A DNA stretch of 51,894 nucleotides from an uncultured Collinsella sp. (GTDB taxonomy: Bacteria; Actinomycetota; Coriobacteriia; Coriobacteriales; Coriobacteriaceae), in contig CATXXF010000010.1 of NCBI GenBank assembly GCA_958403395.1, positions 1 through 51,894 of the forward strand. The letters run 5' to 3'. The position numbers and the translations under genes are program-made. This document shows positions 23,717 to 32,393 of this stretch, piece after piece. Under the pieces are notes generated by a model. The model saw only the letters and a program-made list of their open reading frames with translations. It did not search any database and was not told the DNA's origin. The number at the start of each line of letters is the position of its first letter. Position 1 is the first letter of the stretch.

Positions 23717-24298
23717 TTACGAGAGTTTTTGAATCGCGCGCGCGACGCGGGCGATGGGTAGGCCCACTACGTTATAGAAGTCGCCCGAAATATCGTGCAC
23801 GAGCATGCGGCCGCCTGTGCCCTGGATGCCGTAGGCGCCTGCCTTATCCATGGGCTCACCCGAGGCAACGTAGTGCTCGATCTGCTCGTCGGTGAGCTCG
23901 TAGAATGTCACGTCGGTCACATCGACAAACGACAGGCTCTCGGCGGCATGCGGGGCGGCCGTATCGCCTGCCTTAACGATGCAGACGCCGGTTGCGACCT
24001 GGTGCGTGCGGCCCGAAAGCTCACGGAGCATGGTGCGCGCCTCGCCCTCGGTTGCCGGCTTGCCCAAAATCTTGCCGTCGAAGGTGACGATGGTGTCGGC
24101 CGCGACCGTCAGTTCTTTGGGCTCGGCATACTCGGCAGCAACGGCAGCCGCCTTGGCGCGTGCCAAGCGCTCGACAAGCGTGAGCGGAGCCTCGCCATCA
24201 AAGGGCGTTTCGTCGATATCCGCGGGAATCACGCGAATGTTGTAGCCTGCCTCGCGCATCAGCTCTATGCGGCGCGGCGATTGCGAAGCCAAAATCAT
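23717..24298 (-). CDS. maf: Maf family nucleotide pyrophosphatase
   Basis: 193 aa. Family motifs: LASQSPRRIELMREAG at the start, VAADTIVTFDGKILGKPATEGEA, and DKAGAYGIQGTGGRML near the C-terminus, then the GDFYNVVGLPI signature. Maf proteins hydrolyse nucleoside triphosphates (modified or canonical pyrimidine NTPs) to monophosphates and may delay septation. Its ATG overlaps the TGA of the upstream DJ-1 gene (ATGA), so both are translated from one mRNA. Confidence 0.92.
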   Translation of the reverse strand: MILASQSPRRIELMREAGYNIRVIPADIDETPFDGEAPLTLVERLARAKAAAVAAEYAEPKELTVAADTIVTFDGKILGKPATEGEARTMLRELSGRTHQVATGVCIVKAGDTAAPHAAESLSFVDVTDVTFYELTDEQIEHYVASGEPMDKAGAYGIQGTGGRMLVHDISGDFYNVVGLPIARVARAIQKLS

Positions 24299-24837
24299 AG
24301 TTGGATGCCCTCGGCGACCTTCTCGACGGCCTTGTCGCCAGCGAGCGTGCGCAGCAGCTCCAATGCAAAGGGGAGTGACTGTGCCATGCCGCTGGCAGTG
24401 ATGATGTTGCCGTCTTGCGTGACCTTCTCGCCAGTATAGGCGCCTTCGGGGAAGCTTTTCTCAAAGCCAGGGAAGCACGTGGCGTGGCGCCCCTCGAGTA
24501 GGTCGAGCTCGCCCAGGATAAACGGGGCGGCGCAGATGGCGGCGACGTGCTTGGTCGCGGCGAACTCGCAGACCACGTCGCAGACACGCTGATCGGCGCG
24601 CAGGTTGGTGGCACCGGGCAGGCCGCCGGGCAGCACGACGCAGTCGTACTCGTCAAAGTTGATCTCATCAAAGAGCGCATCGCAGGTCACGGGGATCTGC
24701 AGCGAGCTTACGACCTCACGCGTGGGCATAATCGAGACGAGCGTGGCACGCACGCCGCCGCGACGCATGACATCGACCATGGTCAAGCATTCAATAGTTT
24801 CAAAGCCATCGGCGGCGAGAACGGCAACGCTGGGCAT
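24295..24837 (-). CDS. DJ-1/PfpI family protein
   Basis: 180 aa from ATG at 24837, where AAAGGA precedes and the family start PSVAVLAADGFETIECL follows. The nucleophile-elbow cysteine is Cys102 in AAICAAPFILGE; Glu14 near the N-terminus (GFETIE) fits the conserved acidic partner, and a LPGGLPGATNLR loop precedes. Members are proteases, glyoxalase-like deglycases or chaperones; the exact role cannot be told. Operon with maf (4-bp overlap). Confidence 0.88.
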   Translation of the reverse strand: MPSVAVLAADGFETIECLTMVDVMRRGGVRATLVSIMPTREVVSSLQIPVTCDALFDEINFDEYDCVVLPGGLPGATNLRADQRVCDVVCEFAATKHVAAICAAPFILGELDLLEGRHATCFPGFEKSFPEGAYTGEKVTQDGNIITASGMAQSLPFALELLRTLAGDKAVEKVAEGIQL

Positions 24838-24943
24838 GAGGGTTCCTTTCATAGGCGGCATACAATTAGCCGTCTTATACCCCGAAGACCTCCGCTTGCC
24901 ACGCTCGATTTCCCAATGATTTTTCTGAGCAATGATTAAGTGG

Positions 24944-26257
24944 CTAGTTGCGCCTAAGGTGGACGACGGTCTCGCAGTGGAAGGTTTGTGGGAACAGGTC
25001 GACTGGCGTGATCTTTACGGGGGAGAAGGTGCCTTCTTCGACAAAGCGTTTGAGATCGCGCGCCAGGGTGGCCGGGTCGCAGCTCACGTAGGCGACATCG
25101 TGGGCACTCGTGCTGGCGATAAGGTCGATCGCTTCGGGGGCGAGGCCTGCGCGCGGCGGGTCGACCACCAAGACGTCGGCATCCTGGTCGGGGAACTCGC
25201 GCACCGCGTCTCCGCCAATGACGTCGACGTTATCAAGCTTGTTGATCTCCAGGTTACGGCGCAGGTCGCGCACGGCGGGGCCGTAGGCCTCGACGGCGGC
25301 GACAAAGTCGCAGCGGCGGGCGAGCGGCAGGGTAAAGGTGCCGGCACCGCAGTACAGGTCCACGGCAAGCTCGTCTTCCTGCGGATCGAGCGCTTCCATG
25401 ACAAGCTCGATCAAAATCTCGGCACCCTTGGTGTTGACCTGGAAAAAAGACGGGGCAGACAAGCGCATCTGACCCTCGGCGATATTCTCGGTCCATGAGC
25501 CCTCTCCGGCGAGCATTTCGACCTTGGAAACACGGCGGGCCTTCTTTTCGCCCTTGCTCATCACGCGTACGACACTTGTGGGGTGCGCGGCGTCTGCCAA
25601 CACGCGCGAGACTTGCGAGCGCGGGAAAGAGCCCGTAGGCGTCCAGAGCGCCACCTCGAGTGCCTTGGTGCGACGCGAGGCGCGAATGCCCACGCGCTCA
25701 AGGCCCAGGTCGTGGCTGCCGCTCAGATAATTGAGCGCGCCGACGACCGATTTGAGTGCCTTGGGGAAGCGTTTGTCGAACAACGGGCACGAATCGACGG
25801 TCACGATCTTGCGAGGATCGACACCGTGCATGCCAAGACGCACGCGGCCGTTTACAACGGTCGGCTCGAGTTCGATTTTATTGCGGTAGCCCCAATCATC
25901 CTTGGTGTGGCGGATGGGTTGCACCAGTTCATCGACTTGATCGGGGCTGAACTTGCCGATACGCTCGAGCGTGGAGCGCAGATTTTGCTCCTTGGCGGCG
26001 AGCTGTGCCGTGCGTGAGAGATTGCCCCACGAGCAGCCGCCGCAGATGCCCACGAAGGGGCAGGGAGACTGAATGCGATCGGGGCTTGGCTCCAGAATCT
26101 CGGTGGTGCGGGCACGCATGAACGACTTGCCGTCCTGTACGACCTCGGCCTCGACGGTGTCGCCTGCCACGGCGCCCTGCACAAAGACGGCCTTGCCGTT
26201 GTCGGCGTGCGCCAGCCCGTCGGCGCCGTAGGTCATCGATTCTATAGTGAGCTTCAT
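24944..26257 (-). CDS. rlmD: 23S rRNA (uracil-5-)-methyltransferase RumA/RlmD family
   Basis: About 437 aa from ATG at 26257 (GGCAGGAAT upstream); upstream starts would add up to 12 residues. An N-terminal TRAM domain (residues about 1-55) is followed by the four-cysteine iron-sulfur site Cys66, Cys72, Cys75 and Cys157. The SAM-binding motif is VDLYCGAGTFTLPLARR, and the catalytic Cys393 lies in VSCDPATLARDL. The enzyme methylates C5 of uridine in rRNA or tRNA; the iron-sulfur cysteines and TRAM domain favour RlmD over TrmA, but the target base cannot be told. Confidence 0.9.
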   Translation of the reverse strand: MKLTIESMTYGADGLAHADNGKAVFVQGAVAGDTVEAEVVQDGKSFMRARTTEILEPSPDRIQSPCPFVGICGGCSWGNLSRTAQLAAKEQNLRSTLERIGKFSPDQVDELVQPIRHTKDDWGYRNKIELEPTVVNGRVRLGMHGVDPRKIVTVDSCPLFDKRFPKALKSVVGALNYLSGSHDLGLERVGIRASRRTKALEVALWTPTGSFPRSQVSRVLADAAHPTSVVRVMSKGEKKARRVSKVEMLAGEGSWTENIAEGQMRLSAPSFFQVNTKGAEILIELVMEALDPQEDELAVDLYCGAGTFTLPLARRCDFVAAVEAYGPAVRDLRRNLEINKLDNVDVIGGDAVREFPDQDADVLVVDPPRAGLAPEAIDLIASTSAHDVAYVSCDPATLARDLKRFVEEGTFSPVKITPVDLFPQTFHCETVVHLRRN

Positions 26258-26304
26258 ATTCCTGCCTGTCATTCGCGTTGTTGTTCGCACCATGGTAGCA
26301 GGGA

Positions 26305-26347
26305 AAAGCGCCCCGCATTCGAGGCTTTCCTCAAATGCGGGGCGCTT
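26305..26347 (-). terminator. Terminator of ppk
   Basis: AAGCGCCCCGCATTCGAGG pairs with CCTCAAATGCGGGGCGCTT with one mismatch, around a short loop. On the minus strand it is followed by TTCCC rather than a long T-run; it lies 24 bp after the ppk stop. Confidence 0.8.
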
Positions 26348-26370
26348 CTACAAACTGCTTCTACAAACGA

Positions 26371-28779
26371 CTATTTCGTCTTGCCGGTAATGAGCGTCTT
26401 AAGACCCAGGCCGATCAGACCCAGGCCCATGCGCACGCGGCCGGGGCGATGGCGCTCGATGGCCTTGGTCTTGCCGGCGGGCTTATCGCGACGGGCGCTC
26501 GTCTCGGGTGCGGGCTTGATGACCTGCGGATCGGGCTGAGGTGCAGGTGCAGGCTCGGGCTCAATGACGGTCGCCTGGACCTCTTGGACCTTGGGTGCTA
26601 CTGGCTGCGGCTCGGCCTCGGGGGCAGGTTCCGCCTCAATGACGGGCTCGGGCGCGGCCTCGGCGTTGCGATAGGCGCGCTCCAGCAGGGCTTCCTGTGA
26701 GTTGAAGGGTTTCTCACCCTCTGCACGCTCCACGGGGACCCAGGTGCCGTCGCTCGTGAGGCTGCGGGCCTTCACGTTGTCGCGCAGCTGCATGCCCATG
26801 TACTCGTGCACCAGGGCACGGCAGGTGGGGTCGAGCACGGGGAAGGCAATCTCCACGCGGTGCTCGGTGTTGCGCGTCATCATGTCTGCCGAGCTCAGGT
26901 AAATCATGTCCGAGTCCACGCCGAAAGCATAGACGCGCGCGTGCTCCAAAAAGCGTCCGACGATGGAGCGGACATGCACGTTCTCGGTCTTGCCCGGAAC
27001 ACCGGGCTTGAGGCACGAGATGCCTCGGATGATCATGTCTACGCGCACGCCGGCACACGATGCCTCGGCGATCTTGTCGATAACCTCGCGGTCGGTCAGC
27101 GAGTTGAGCTTAAAGAACACGCGGGCGGGCTCGCCGGCAAGGGCGCGCTGGATCTCGCGGTCAAGCCCGCGCATGATGAGCGGTTTCAGTCCGACGGGCG
27201 CCACACCCAGGAAGCGGTAGTCGCCGCGCAGGTTGCCCAGCGACAGGTTGCGGAAGAACAGGTTGGCGTCCTCGCCGATGCCGGGATGGGCTGTCATGAG
27301 CATAAAGTCGCTGTAGAGTTTGGCCGTCTTCTCGTTAAAGTTGCCGGTGCCCAAAAGCGTTAGGCGGGTGAGCGCCATGCCCTCGCGATAGGTGAGCTGG
27401 CAGATCTTTGAGTGGCATTTAAAGCCCTCGGAACCATAGATGACGGTGCAGCCGGCCTCTTCCAGGCGCTCGGCCCACTCGATGTTGTTCTGCTCGTCAA
27501 AGCGTGCGCGGAGCTCCATGAGCACCGTGACCTCTTTGCCGTTCTCGGCAGCATCGATCAGCGACTCGCATAGGCGGCTCTGCTTGGCCACGCGGTAGAG
27601 CGTGATGCGCAACGAGATGCACTCGGGGTCGTAGGCGGCCTCGTGCACCAGGTCCAAGAACGGGTTCATGGCCTCGTAAGGGTAGAAGAGCAGCTTGTCG
27701 TGCTGCAGCACCTGCTCGCGGATGGAGCGGGTCATGTCGATGGTGGGATTGGGCTGCGGCCTAAACGGCGTAAAGAGCAGCTCGTTGCGCAGGTGCTCGG
27801 GAATCTTGCCCTCAATGCCAAAGACGTAGCCCAGGTTGAGCGGGATATCGCAGGTAAAGACCGAGCGACGCGAAAGCTCGAGCGCCTTGCGGATAGTCTT
27901 GAGCGTCGCCTTCTCGAGCGATCCCGAGACCGCGAGCACTACCGGCTGCAGGCGCAGGCGCTTCTTGAGAATGCGCTTCATGTGCTGGCGGTAGTCCTCT
28001 TCCTCCTCGACGCCCTCGCCGTCCGGATCGATGTCAGCGTTGCGGGTGACGCGGATCAGCGCACGATCCAGCGGCTTATAGGAGCCAAAGCAGCTGTCCA
28101 GGCAAGCGAGGATGACGTCCTCGAGCAAGATGTAGGAGTAGGTGCCGGTGGGCGAGGGGATCTCGACCACGCGGTTCATCGAGGCGGGAATCTCGATAAG
28201 GCCCAGCAGGCTCTCCTCGTCGGTGGCACCGTCCAGACCACAGGCCAGATAGAGCGCGCCATTGCGCAGGTTGGGGAAGGGGTGGCGAGGATCGATGACC
28301 AGCGGCGAGATGACCGGTGACACGTAGGCCTGGAAGTAGCGGGTTACAAAGGTGCGCTCCTCGGGCGTAAGCGAATCGATGCGGGCGCGGTGAACGCCCA
28401 AGGTGTCGAGCTTGCCCTCGATGCTCTTAAAGATGGACTCCCAACGGGTAAGGAGCCCGGGCATTTCGGCCATGACAGCATCGACCTGTTCGGAGGCGGT
28501 CATATTGCTCTTGTTGTCGACAGGTTGTTTTTTGAGCTCCGCCAGATCGGACAGGCCGCCCACGCGCACCATAAGGAACTCGTCGAGGTTGGACTCGAAG
28601 ATCGAGACGAACTTTAGTCGCTCGAATAACGGAACGGTTTCGTCGAAGGCTTCGTCGAGCACGCGGTTGTCAAAGCGTAGCCAGCTGAGCTCTCGGTTCT
28701 GCGTGTACGAGAAGTCGCGCGGCGGTTTGCGCAGCTTTGCGGCGGCTTGCTTCTTTTCGATTTTGCTCGGCATATGCAT
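26371..28779 (-). CDS. ppk1: Polyphosphate kinase 1
   Basis: About 802 aa; starts at 28779, 28773 (both within ATGCATATG) or 28818 are possible and none has a strong ribosome site. The N-terminal domain begins NRELSWLRFDNRVLDEA and includes FESNLDEFLMVRVGGL. The catalytic core has YNP-like FYPYEAMNPFLDLVHEA, ITLYRVAKQSRLCESLIDAAENGKEV, EARFDE-type MELRARFDEQNNI, and a phosphorylatable His in KCHSKICQLTYREG. The last ~85 residues, rich in Pro, Glu and Ala and ending in a basic RRDKPAGKTKAIERHRPGR stretch with a short hydrophobic GLGLIGLGLK, are outside the usual family. It makes polyphosphate from ATP reversibly. Confidence 0.93.
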   Translation of the reverse strand: MHMPSKIEKKQAAAKLRKPPRDFSYTQNRELSWLRFDNRVLDEAFDETVPLFERLKFVSIFESNLDEFLMVRVGGLSDLAELKKQPVDNKSNMTASEQVDAVMAEMPGLLTRWESIFKSIEGKLDTLGVHRARIDSLTPEERTFVTRYFQAYVSPVISPLVIDPRHPFPNLRNGALYLACGLDGATDEESLLGLIEIPASMNRVVEIPSPTGTYSYILLEDVILACLDSCFGSYKPLDRALIRVTRNADIDPDGEGVEEEEDYRQHMKRILKKRLRLQPVVLAVSGSLEKATLKTIRKALELSRRSVFTCDIPLNLGYVFGIEGKIPEHLRNELLFTPFRPQPNPTIDMTRSIREQVLQHDKLLFYPYEAMNPFLDLVHEAAYDPECISLRITLYRVAKQSRLCESLIDAAENGKEVTVLMELRARFDEQNNIEWAERLEEAGCTVIYGSEGFKCHSKICQLTYREGMALTRLTLLGTGNFNEKTAKLYSDFMLMTAHPGIGEDANLFFRNLSLGNLRGDYRFLGVAPVGLKPLIMRGLDREIQRALAGEPARVFFKLNSLTDREVIDKIAEASCAGVRVDMIIRGISCLKPGVPGKTENVHVRSIVGRFLEHARVYAFGVDSDMIYLSSADMMTRNTEHRVEIAFPVLDPTCRALVHEYMGMQLRDNVKARSLTSDGTWVPVERAEGEKPFNSQEALLERAYRNAEAAPEPVIEAEPAPEAEPQPVAPKVQEVQATVIEPEPAPAPQPDPQVIKPAPETSARRDKPAGKTKAIERHRPGRVRMGLGLIGLGLKTLITGKTK

Positions 28780-28867
28780 CTGTCCGTTCAGTCCCCACAA
28801 GGGACGGTAGCCTAACACTAATCACTATTGTCTCAATTTAGTCGACCGCTGGCACGGACGTATCGCG

Positions 28868-28874
28868 TGAACGG
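28868..28874 (-). promoter_or_regulatory. Single upstream TGAACGG motif of arcA1 region
   Basis: TGAACGGTAT is the reverse complement of the ACCGTTCA motif repeated before arcA1. A second copy 21 bp away is not evident here, unlike at arcA2. The 28819-29180 stretch is otherwise AT-rich, with no gene. Confidence 0.35.
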
Positions 28875-29180
28875 TATCTTTACCTACTTCTTACGCTGAC
28901 AAGTCATAGGACTGACGCCCTGCTCGTCTGCAAGCGGTCTATATCCTCACTCAACTGGTACGTAAGTGTGAATAAGAATGATGGATAGCTGAATATCATT
29001 GAATGCAGGCGGAAACGTAAACAAACATCATTTATATACATAAAACCGATTTAGCTATGCAATTCTGAATCAAAAGTTTAGAGATGCAATTGCAAATAGT
29101 TTTTAGGAAAAAAGAGCGTTTACCTTAGAAAAGTTACTTTAGAACGCCGAAGTACATTATGGGGGAATCTCATGCGATAT

Positions 29181-29247
29181 ACCGTTCATCGCACTTTGTT
29201 GACCGTTCGGGGGCGAGGTGGAATTGCGGGTGGAATTTGGATATAAC
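29181..29247 (+). promoter_or_regulatory. arcA1 promoter region with two 21-bp-spaced motifs
   Basis: ACCGTTCA (CCGTTCA at 29182-29188) and ACCGTTCG (CCGTTCG at 29203-29209) begin 21 bp apart. GGATATAACT follows, with TATAAC at 29242-29247 as the -10 candidate, 39 bp after the start of the second motif. The same elements at the same spacings occur before arcA2, although surrounding bases differ. No good -35 is seen, suggesting an activator. A Shine-Dalgarno GGTAGGAGG precedes the ATG. Confidence 0.6.
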
Positions 29248-29304
29248 TAGAGCTGTCAGCAAGCAGCGTCCGCTATGGAAGGGCGCTGAGAGATTCGGCC
29301 GAAA

Positions 29305-30576
29305 GGCCCGAAAGAAAGGTAGGAGGCCATGACGAAAGGTCTGCACGTGCCTTCCGAGATCGGCAAGCTCAGGAAGGTCTGCCTGCACCGTCCCGGCGAC
29401 GAGCTCCTCAACCTGCCGCCCGACGAGCTCGAGCGACTCCTGTTCGACGACGTCCCGTTCCTGGAGGTCGCGCAGCAGGAGCACGACACCTTCGCCCAGA
29501 TCCTGAGGGACCAGGGCGTGGAGGTCCTCTATCTCGAGAACCTCGTCGCCGAGGTGTTCGACCAGGTCCCCGGCGCCCGCGCCGAGTTCACCGACCAGTA
29601 CATCGCCGAGGCCGGCATCCGCGGCCAGCACATGCCGCAGATCGTCCGCGAGAAGCTGGACTCCATCGAGGACAACCTCGAGTTCGTCAAGAAGACCATG
29701 GCCGGCATGACCAAGTCCGAGATCGACATGCCCCTCACGGCGTCCACGACCCTCGACTCCCTGGTCAACTCCGAGTCCGAGTCCGACCTGATCATCGACC
29801 CGATGCCCAACCTCTACTTCACCCGCGACCCGTTCGCGGTCATCGGCGAGGGCGTCAACCTCAACCGCATGTACTCGGTCACCCGCAACCGCGAGACCCT
29901 GTACGGCAAGTACATCTTCAAGTACCACCCCGACTACAAGGACGTCTCGCTGTACTTCCGCCGCGACTGCCAGTTCCACACCGAGGGCGGCGACGTGCTG
30001 AACATCAACGAGAAGACCCTCGCCGTCGGCATCTCCCAGCGCACCCAGGCCGCCGCGATCGACGTCATGGCCCAGAACATCTTCTGGAACTCCGACTCCA
30101 AGGTCGAGCGCATCCTGGCCTTCGATATCCCGGTCTCGCGCGCCTTCATGCACCTCGACACGGTCTTCACCCAGATCGACGTCGATAAGTTCACGATCCA
30201 CCCCGCCATCATGGGCACCCTGCGCGTCTACGAGCTGACCGCCGGCAAGAACCCGGGCGACGTGAACATCCGCCTGATCGAGGACACCCTCGAGCACGTC
30301 CTGGAGGACGCCACCGGCGTCGACCAGGTCAAGCTGATCCCCTGCGGCGGCGGCGACCCGATCGCGGCCTCCCGCGAGCAGTGGAACGACGGCTCCAACA
30401 CCCTGTGCGTCGAGCCCGGCAAGATCTGCGTCTACGCCCGCAACACCGTCACCAACGACGTGCTGTACAAGGAGGGCCTGGACCTTCTCGTCGTGCCCTC
30501 CGCCGAGCTCTCCCGCGGCCGCGGCGGCCCGCGCTGCATGAGCATGCCCTTCTGGCGCGAGGACCTCTAAGGTCTT
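29305..30576. repeat. 1,272-bp perfect direct repeat, copy 1 (arcA)
   Basis: This stretch equals 32394-33665 throughout as far as I can read. It begins 24 bp before the arcA start and ends six bases after its stop. Flanking sequence then diverges at once on both sides, though upstream regulatory motifs are still recognisable. Confidence 0.9.
29329..30570 (+). CDS. arcA: Arginine deiminase, copy 1
   Basis: 413 aa, about the normal length. Motifs of the guanidino-modifying fold are present: MPNLYFTRDPFAVIGEG with the Asp/Arg site, FHTEGGDVLNI with the catalytic Glu and Asp region, FMHLDTVFTQID with the catalytic His, and Cys403 in GGPRCMSMPF as the nucleophile. It hydrolyses L-arginine to citrulline and ammonium in the cytoplasm, the first step of the ADI pathway, giving acid protection and ATP. 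Codons end almost only in C or G, even more biased than neighbours, as for highly expressed genes. Identical in sequence to the copy at 32418. Followed by a small CATCTA/TAGATG hairpin and a strong GC hairpin. Confidence 0.95.
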   Translation: MTKGLHVPSEIGKLRKVCLHRPGDELLNLPPDELERLLFDDVPFLEVAQQEHDTFAQILRDQGVEVLYLENLVAEVFDQVPGARAEFTDQYIAEAGIRGQHMPQIVREKLDSIEDNLEFVKKTMAGMTKSEIDMPLTASTTLDSLVNSESESDLIIDPMPNLYFTRDPFAVIGEGVNLNRMYSVTRNRETLYGKYIFKYHPDYKDVSLYFRRDCQFHTEGGDVLNINEKTLAVGISQRTQAAAIDVMAQNIFWNSDSKVERILAFDIPVSRAFMHLDTVFTQIDVDKFTIHPAIMGTLRVYELTAGKNPGDVNIRLIEDTLEHVLEDATGVDQVKLIPCGGGDPIAASREQWNDGSNTLCVEPGKICVYARNTVTNDVLYKEGLDLLVVPSAELSRGRGGPRCMSMPFWREDL

Positions 30577-30630
30577 CAAGGACCCGTACAGGTCATAATA
30601 CATACATCTAGCTGCCATTAGATGTCTCCC

Positions 30631-30664
30631 ATTGGGGCGGTGCGGGTTTTCGCACCGCCCCAAT
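30631..30664 (+). terminator. Hairpin after arcA1
   Basis: ATTGGGGCGGTGCG and CGCACCGCCCCAAT form a perfect 14-bp stem with loop GGTTTT. The T-run is absent (CTTGTA follows), so it may be a weak terminator or stabilise the mRNA 3' end. Confidence 0.65.
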
Positions 30665-30719
30665 CTTGTATGAGGAACGTCAACACGATTGGATGACTGC
30701 TTTTGTAAGGAGCTTGGCC

Positions 30720-31844
30720 ATGGACATCAAGACGATTGGCGTTGAGGAATGGCTCAACGTTTGGGAGAAGAGCGCCACGTGGGACATCGCCCAGTCGACG
30801 ATCTCGTCGCTCACCATGGGCGAGCTGCGCGCGCTCGATGAACAGGACGGCGCCACGTTCTACGAGCGCCTGGACCGCGAGAAGATGAACTACGGCTGGA
30901 TTGAGGGCTCGCCGGAGTTTAAGGCCGAGGTTGCCAAGCTGTATCGTCGGGAGGTCAATCCCGATCACATTCTGCAGACCAATGGCTGCACGGGCGCTAA
31001 CCTCAACGCCATCATGGCTGTGGTCGAGCCCGGCGACCATGTTATCGCCGAGTGGCCCACCTACGCGCCGCTCTACGAGATTCCGCGCACGCTGGGCGCC
31101 GAGGTCGAGTATTGGGAGCTTCGCGAGGAACTCGGCTGGAAGCCCGATATCGAGGAACTCAAGCGCTTGGTGCGTCCCAACACCAAGCTTATCTGCATAA
31201 ACAACGCATCTAACCCCATCGGTACGGTGCTCGATGCCGATATGCTCGGCCAGATTGCCGAGATCGCCCGCTCGGTGGGCGCCTACGTGCTGTGCGACGA
31301 GGTATATCTGCCGCTCGAAAACACTGAGTCCTTTATGTCGATGGTCGACGTGTACGAGAGGGCCATTGTCACCAACTCGTTGTCGAAGACCTATTCGACA
31401 CCTGCGGCCCGCGTGGGCTGGGTCCTGGCCGACAAAGAGGTGTCCAACCGCATCCGTACCTATCGCGATTACACCATGATCTGCGGCGGCGTGTTCAACG
31501 ATGCTCTGGCGACCTATGTGCTTGAGCACAAGGATAAGATTCTCGAGCGCAATCGCAAGATCGTGTTTGGCAACCGCGATATCGCGCAGGCTTGGATCGA
31601 TACGCAGCATCGCGTTTCCTGGACGGCCCCGCAGGGCGTGTCCACCTCGTTTATCCAGCTGGATATTCCCGAGGATGACGAGGAGTTCTGCAGGCGCCTG
31701 CTGTCCGAGAGGGGAGTGCTGCTGGTCCCCGGTAGCCGTTTTGAGCTTCCCTGCGGCGCACGCCTGGGCTACTGCGCGAGCGAGGACGTTCTGCGCGAGG
31801 GCCTGAGGCTTTTGGGCGAGGCACTGGCGGAGTTCGATCGCTAG
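30720..31844 (+). CDS. PLP-dependent class I/II aminotransferase
   Basis: About 374 aa from ATG at 30720, with GTAAGGAG 9 bases upstream; earlier in-frame starts lack a ribosome site. Fold-type I residues: TGCTGANLNAIMAV for cofactor phosphate, NNASNPIGTVL, CDEVYLPLE (Asp to the pyridine N), Lys223 in SLSKTYSTPAARVGW (Schiff base), and an Arg near the C-terminus (CGARLGYCA) for the substrate carboxylate. The substrate is unknown. Its position between the two identical arcA genes and the absence of other genes suggest a role in arginine, citrulline or ornithine metabolism (inference). It is followed by a strong terminator, so it is probably transcribed with arcA1 or alone. Confidence 0.85.
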   Translation: MDIKTIGVEEWLNVWEKSATWDIAQSTISSLTMGELRALDEQDGATFYERLDREKMNYGWIEGSPEFKAEVAKLYRREVNPDHILQTNGCTGANLNAIMAVVEPGDHVIAEWPTYAPLYEIPRTLGAEVEYWELREELGWKPDIEELKRLVRPNTKLICINNASNPIGTVLDADMLGQIAEIARSVGAYVLCDEVYLPLENTESFMSMVDVYERAIVTNSLSKTYSTPAARVGWVLADKEVSNRIRTYRDYTMICGGVFNDALATYVLEHKDKILERNRKIVFGNRDIAQAWIDTQHRVSWTAPQGVSTSFIQLDIPEDDEEFCRRLLSERGVLLVPGSRFELPCGARLGYCASEDVLREGLRLLGEALAEFDR

Positions 31845-31893
31845 GATTCCGATGGTCTTCGGGGGCCTTATCCAAATTAGCCGAAGATAATCG

Positions 31894-31934
31894 AAAACGG
31901 ACCCGTTTCCCTAGGGGAAGCGGGTCCGTTTTTC
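31894..31934 (+). terminator. Terminator after the aminotransferase gene
   Basis: AAAACGGACCCG pairs with CGGGTCCGTTTT, with TTTCCC/GGGAAG inside and a T-run after. Strong intrinsic terminator, isolating the arcA2 transcript. Confidence 0.88.
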
Positions 31935-32012
31935 TATACCGAGAAGTCAAGTTGTTACAAATGGGGCCGTAAAGCGAGGCGGTATCCGCTGGGCCTTATA
32001 CTGAGTTTCCGG

Positions 32013-32040
32013 TGAACGGTATCAAGCGTCTGGTAAACGG
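32013..32040 (-). promoter_or_regulatory. Distal pair of motif sites upstream of arcA2
   Basis: TGAACGG (32013-32019) and TAAACGG (32034-32040) begin 21 bp apart and are the reverse complement of the CCGTT(C/T)A motif. They lie about 250 bp upstream of the promoter-proximal pair, in inverse orientation, so a looped complex is possible. Between them and 32270 the sequence is AT-rich and holds no gene. Confidence 0.5.
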
Positions 32041-32269
32041 TAATTTATTTATCAGAAATGAATAGGACAAACTTTTTTCTGAATAAAAATGAAAATGGTT
32101 GAGACGCGGTGTGAACCGCTAATTCTATTCATAGCTTTATTGGAAATATGCAATTTGAGGATGGTTTAACAAAGTTTAGTTCCATTTGATTTTAGGATTA
32201 AAACGCGTTTAAGCACGTAAATACGCTTTATTAAGATGAAGTGTGCCATGCGTGAAGTATATGTGTATG

Positions 32270-32335
32270 CCGTTCACCCCCTATAAAAAACCGTTCGGGG
32301 GCAAGGTGGAAGTATGAGCTGATTTTGGATATAAA
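32270..32335 (+). promoter_or_regulatory. arcA2 promoter region with two 21-bp-spaced motifs
   Basis: CCGTTCA (32270-32276) and CCGTTCG (32291-32297) begin 21 bp apart; TATAAA (32330-32335, in GGATATAAAT) follows 39 bp after the start of the second motif. Order and spacing match arcA1 exactly while other bases are diverged, so selection on these elements is likely. Confidence 0.6.
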
Positions 32336-32393
32336 TATGTCGTCAGCAATAACGCCTCACACGGAGGGGCGCTAACGAATCGGCCCTGACAAG

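Noticed and set aside
28819..29160. Hidden small gene or tRNA in the AT-rich region before arcA1
   Set aside because: No frame with a ribosome site and no cloverleaf; best explained as promoter DNA.
29170..30663. 497-aa open frame on the minus strand opposite arcA1 (and 347 aa opposite arcA2)
   Set aside because: Antisense shadow caused by the extreme third-position GC of arcA; low-complexity Val/Asp/Gly composition, no ribosome site.
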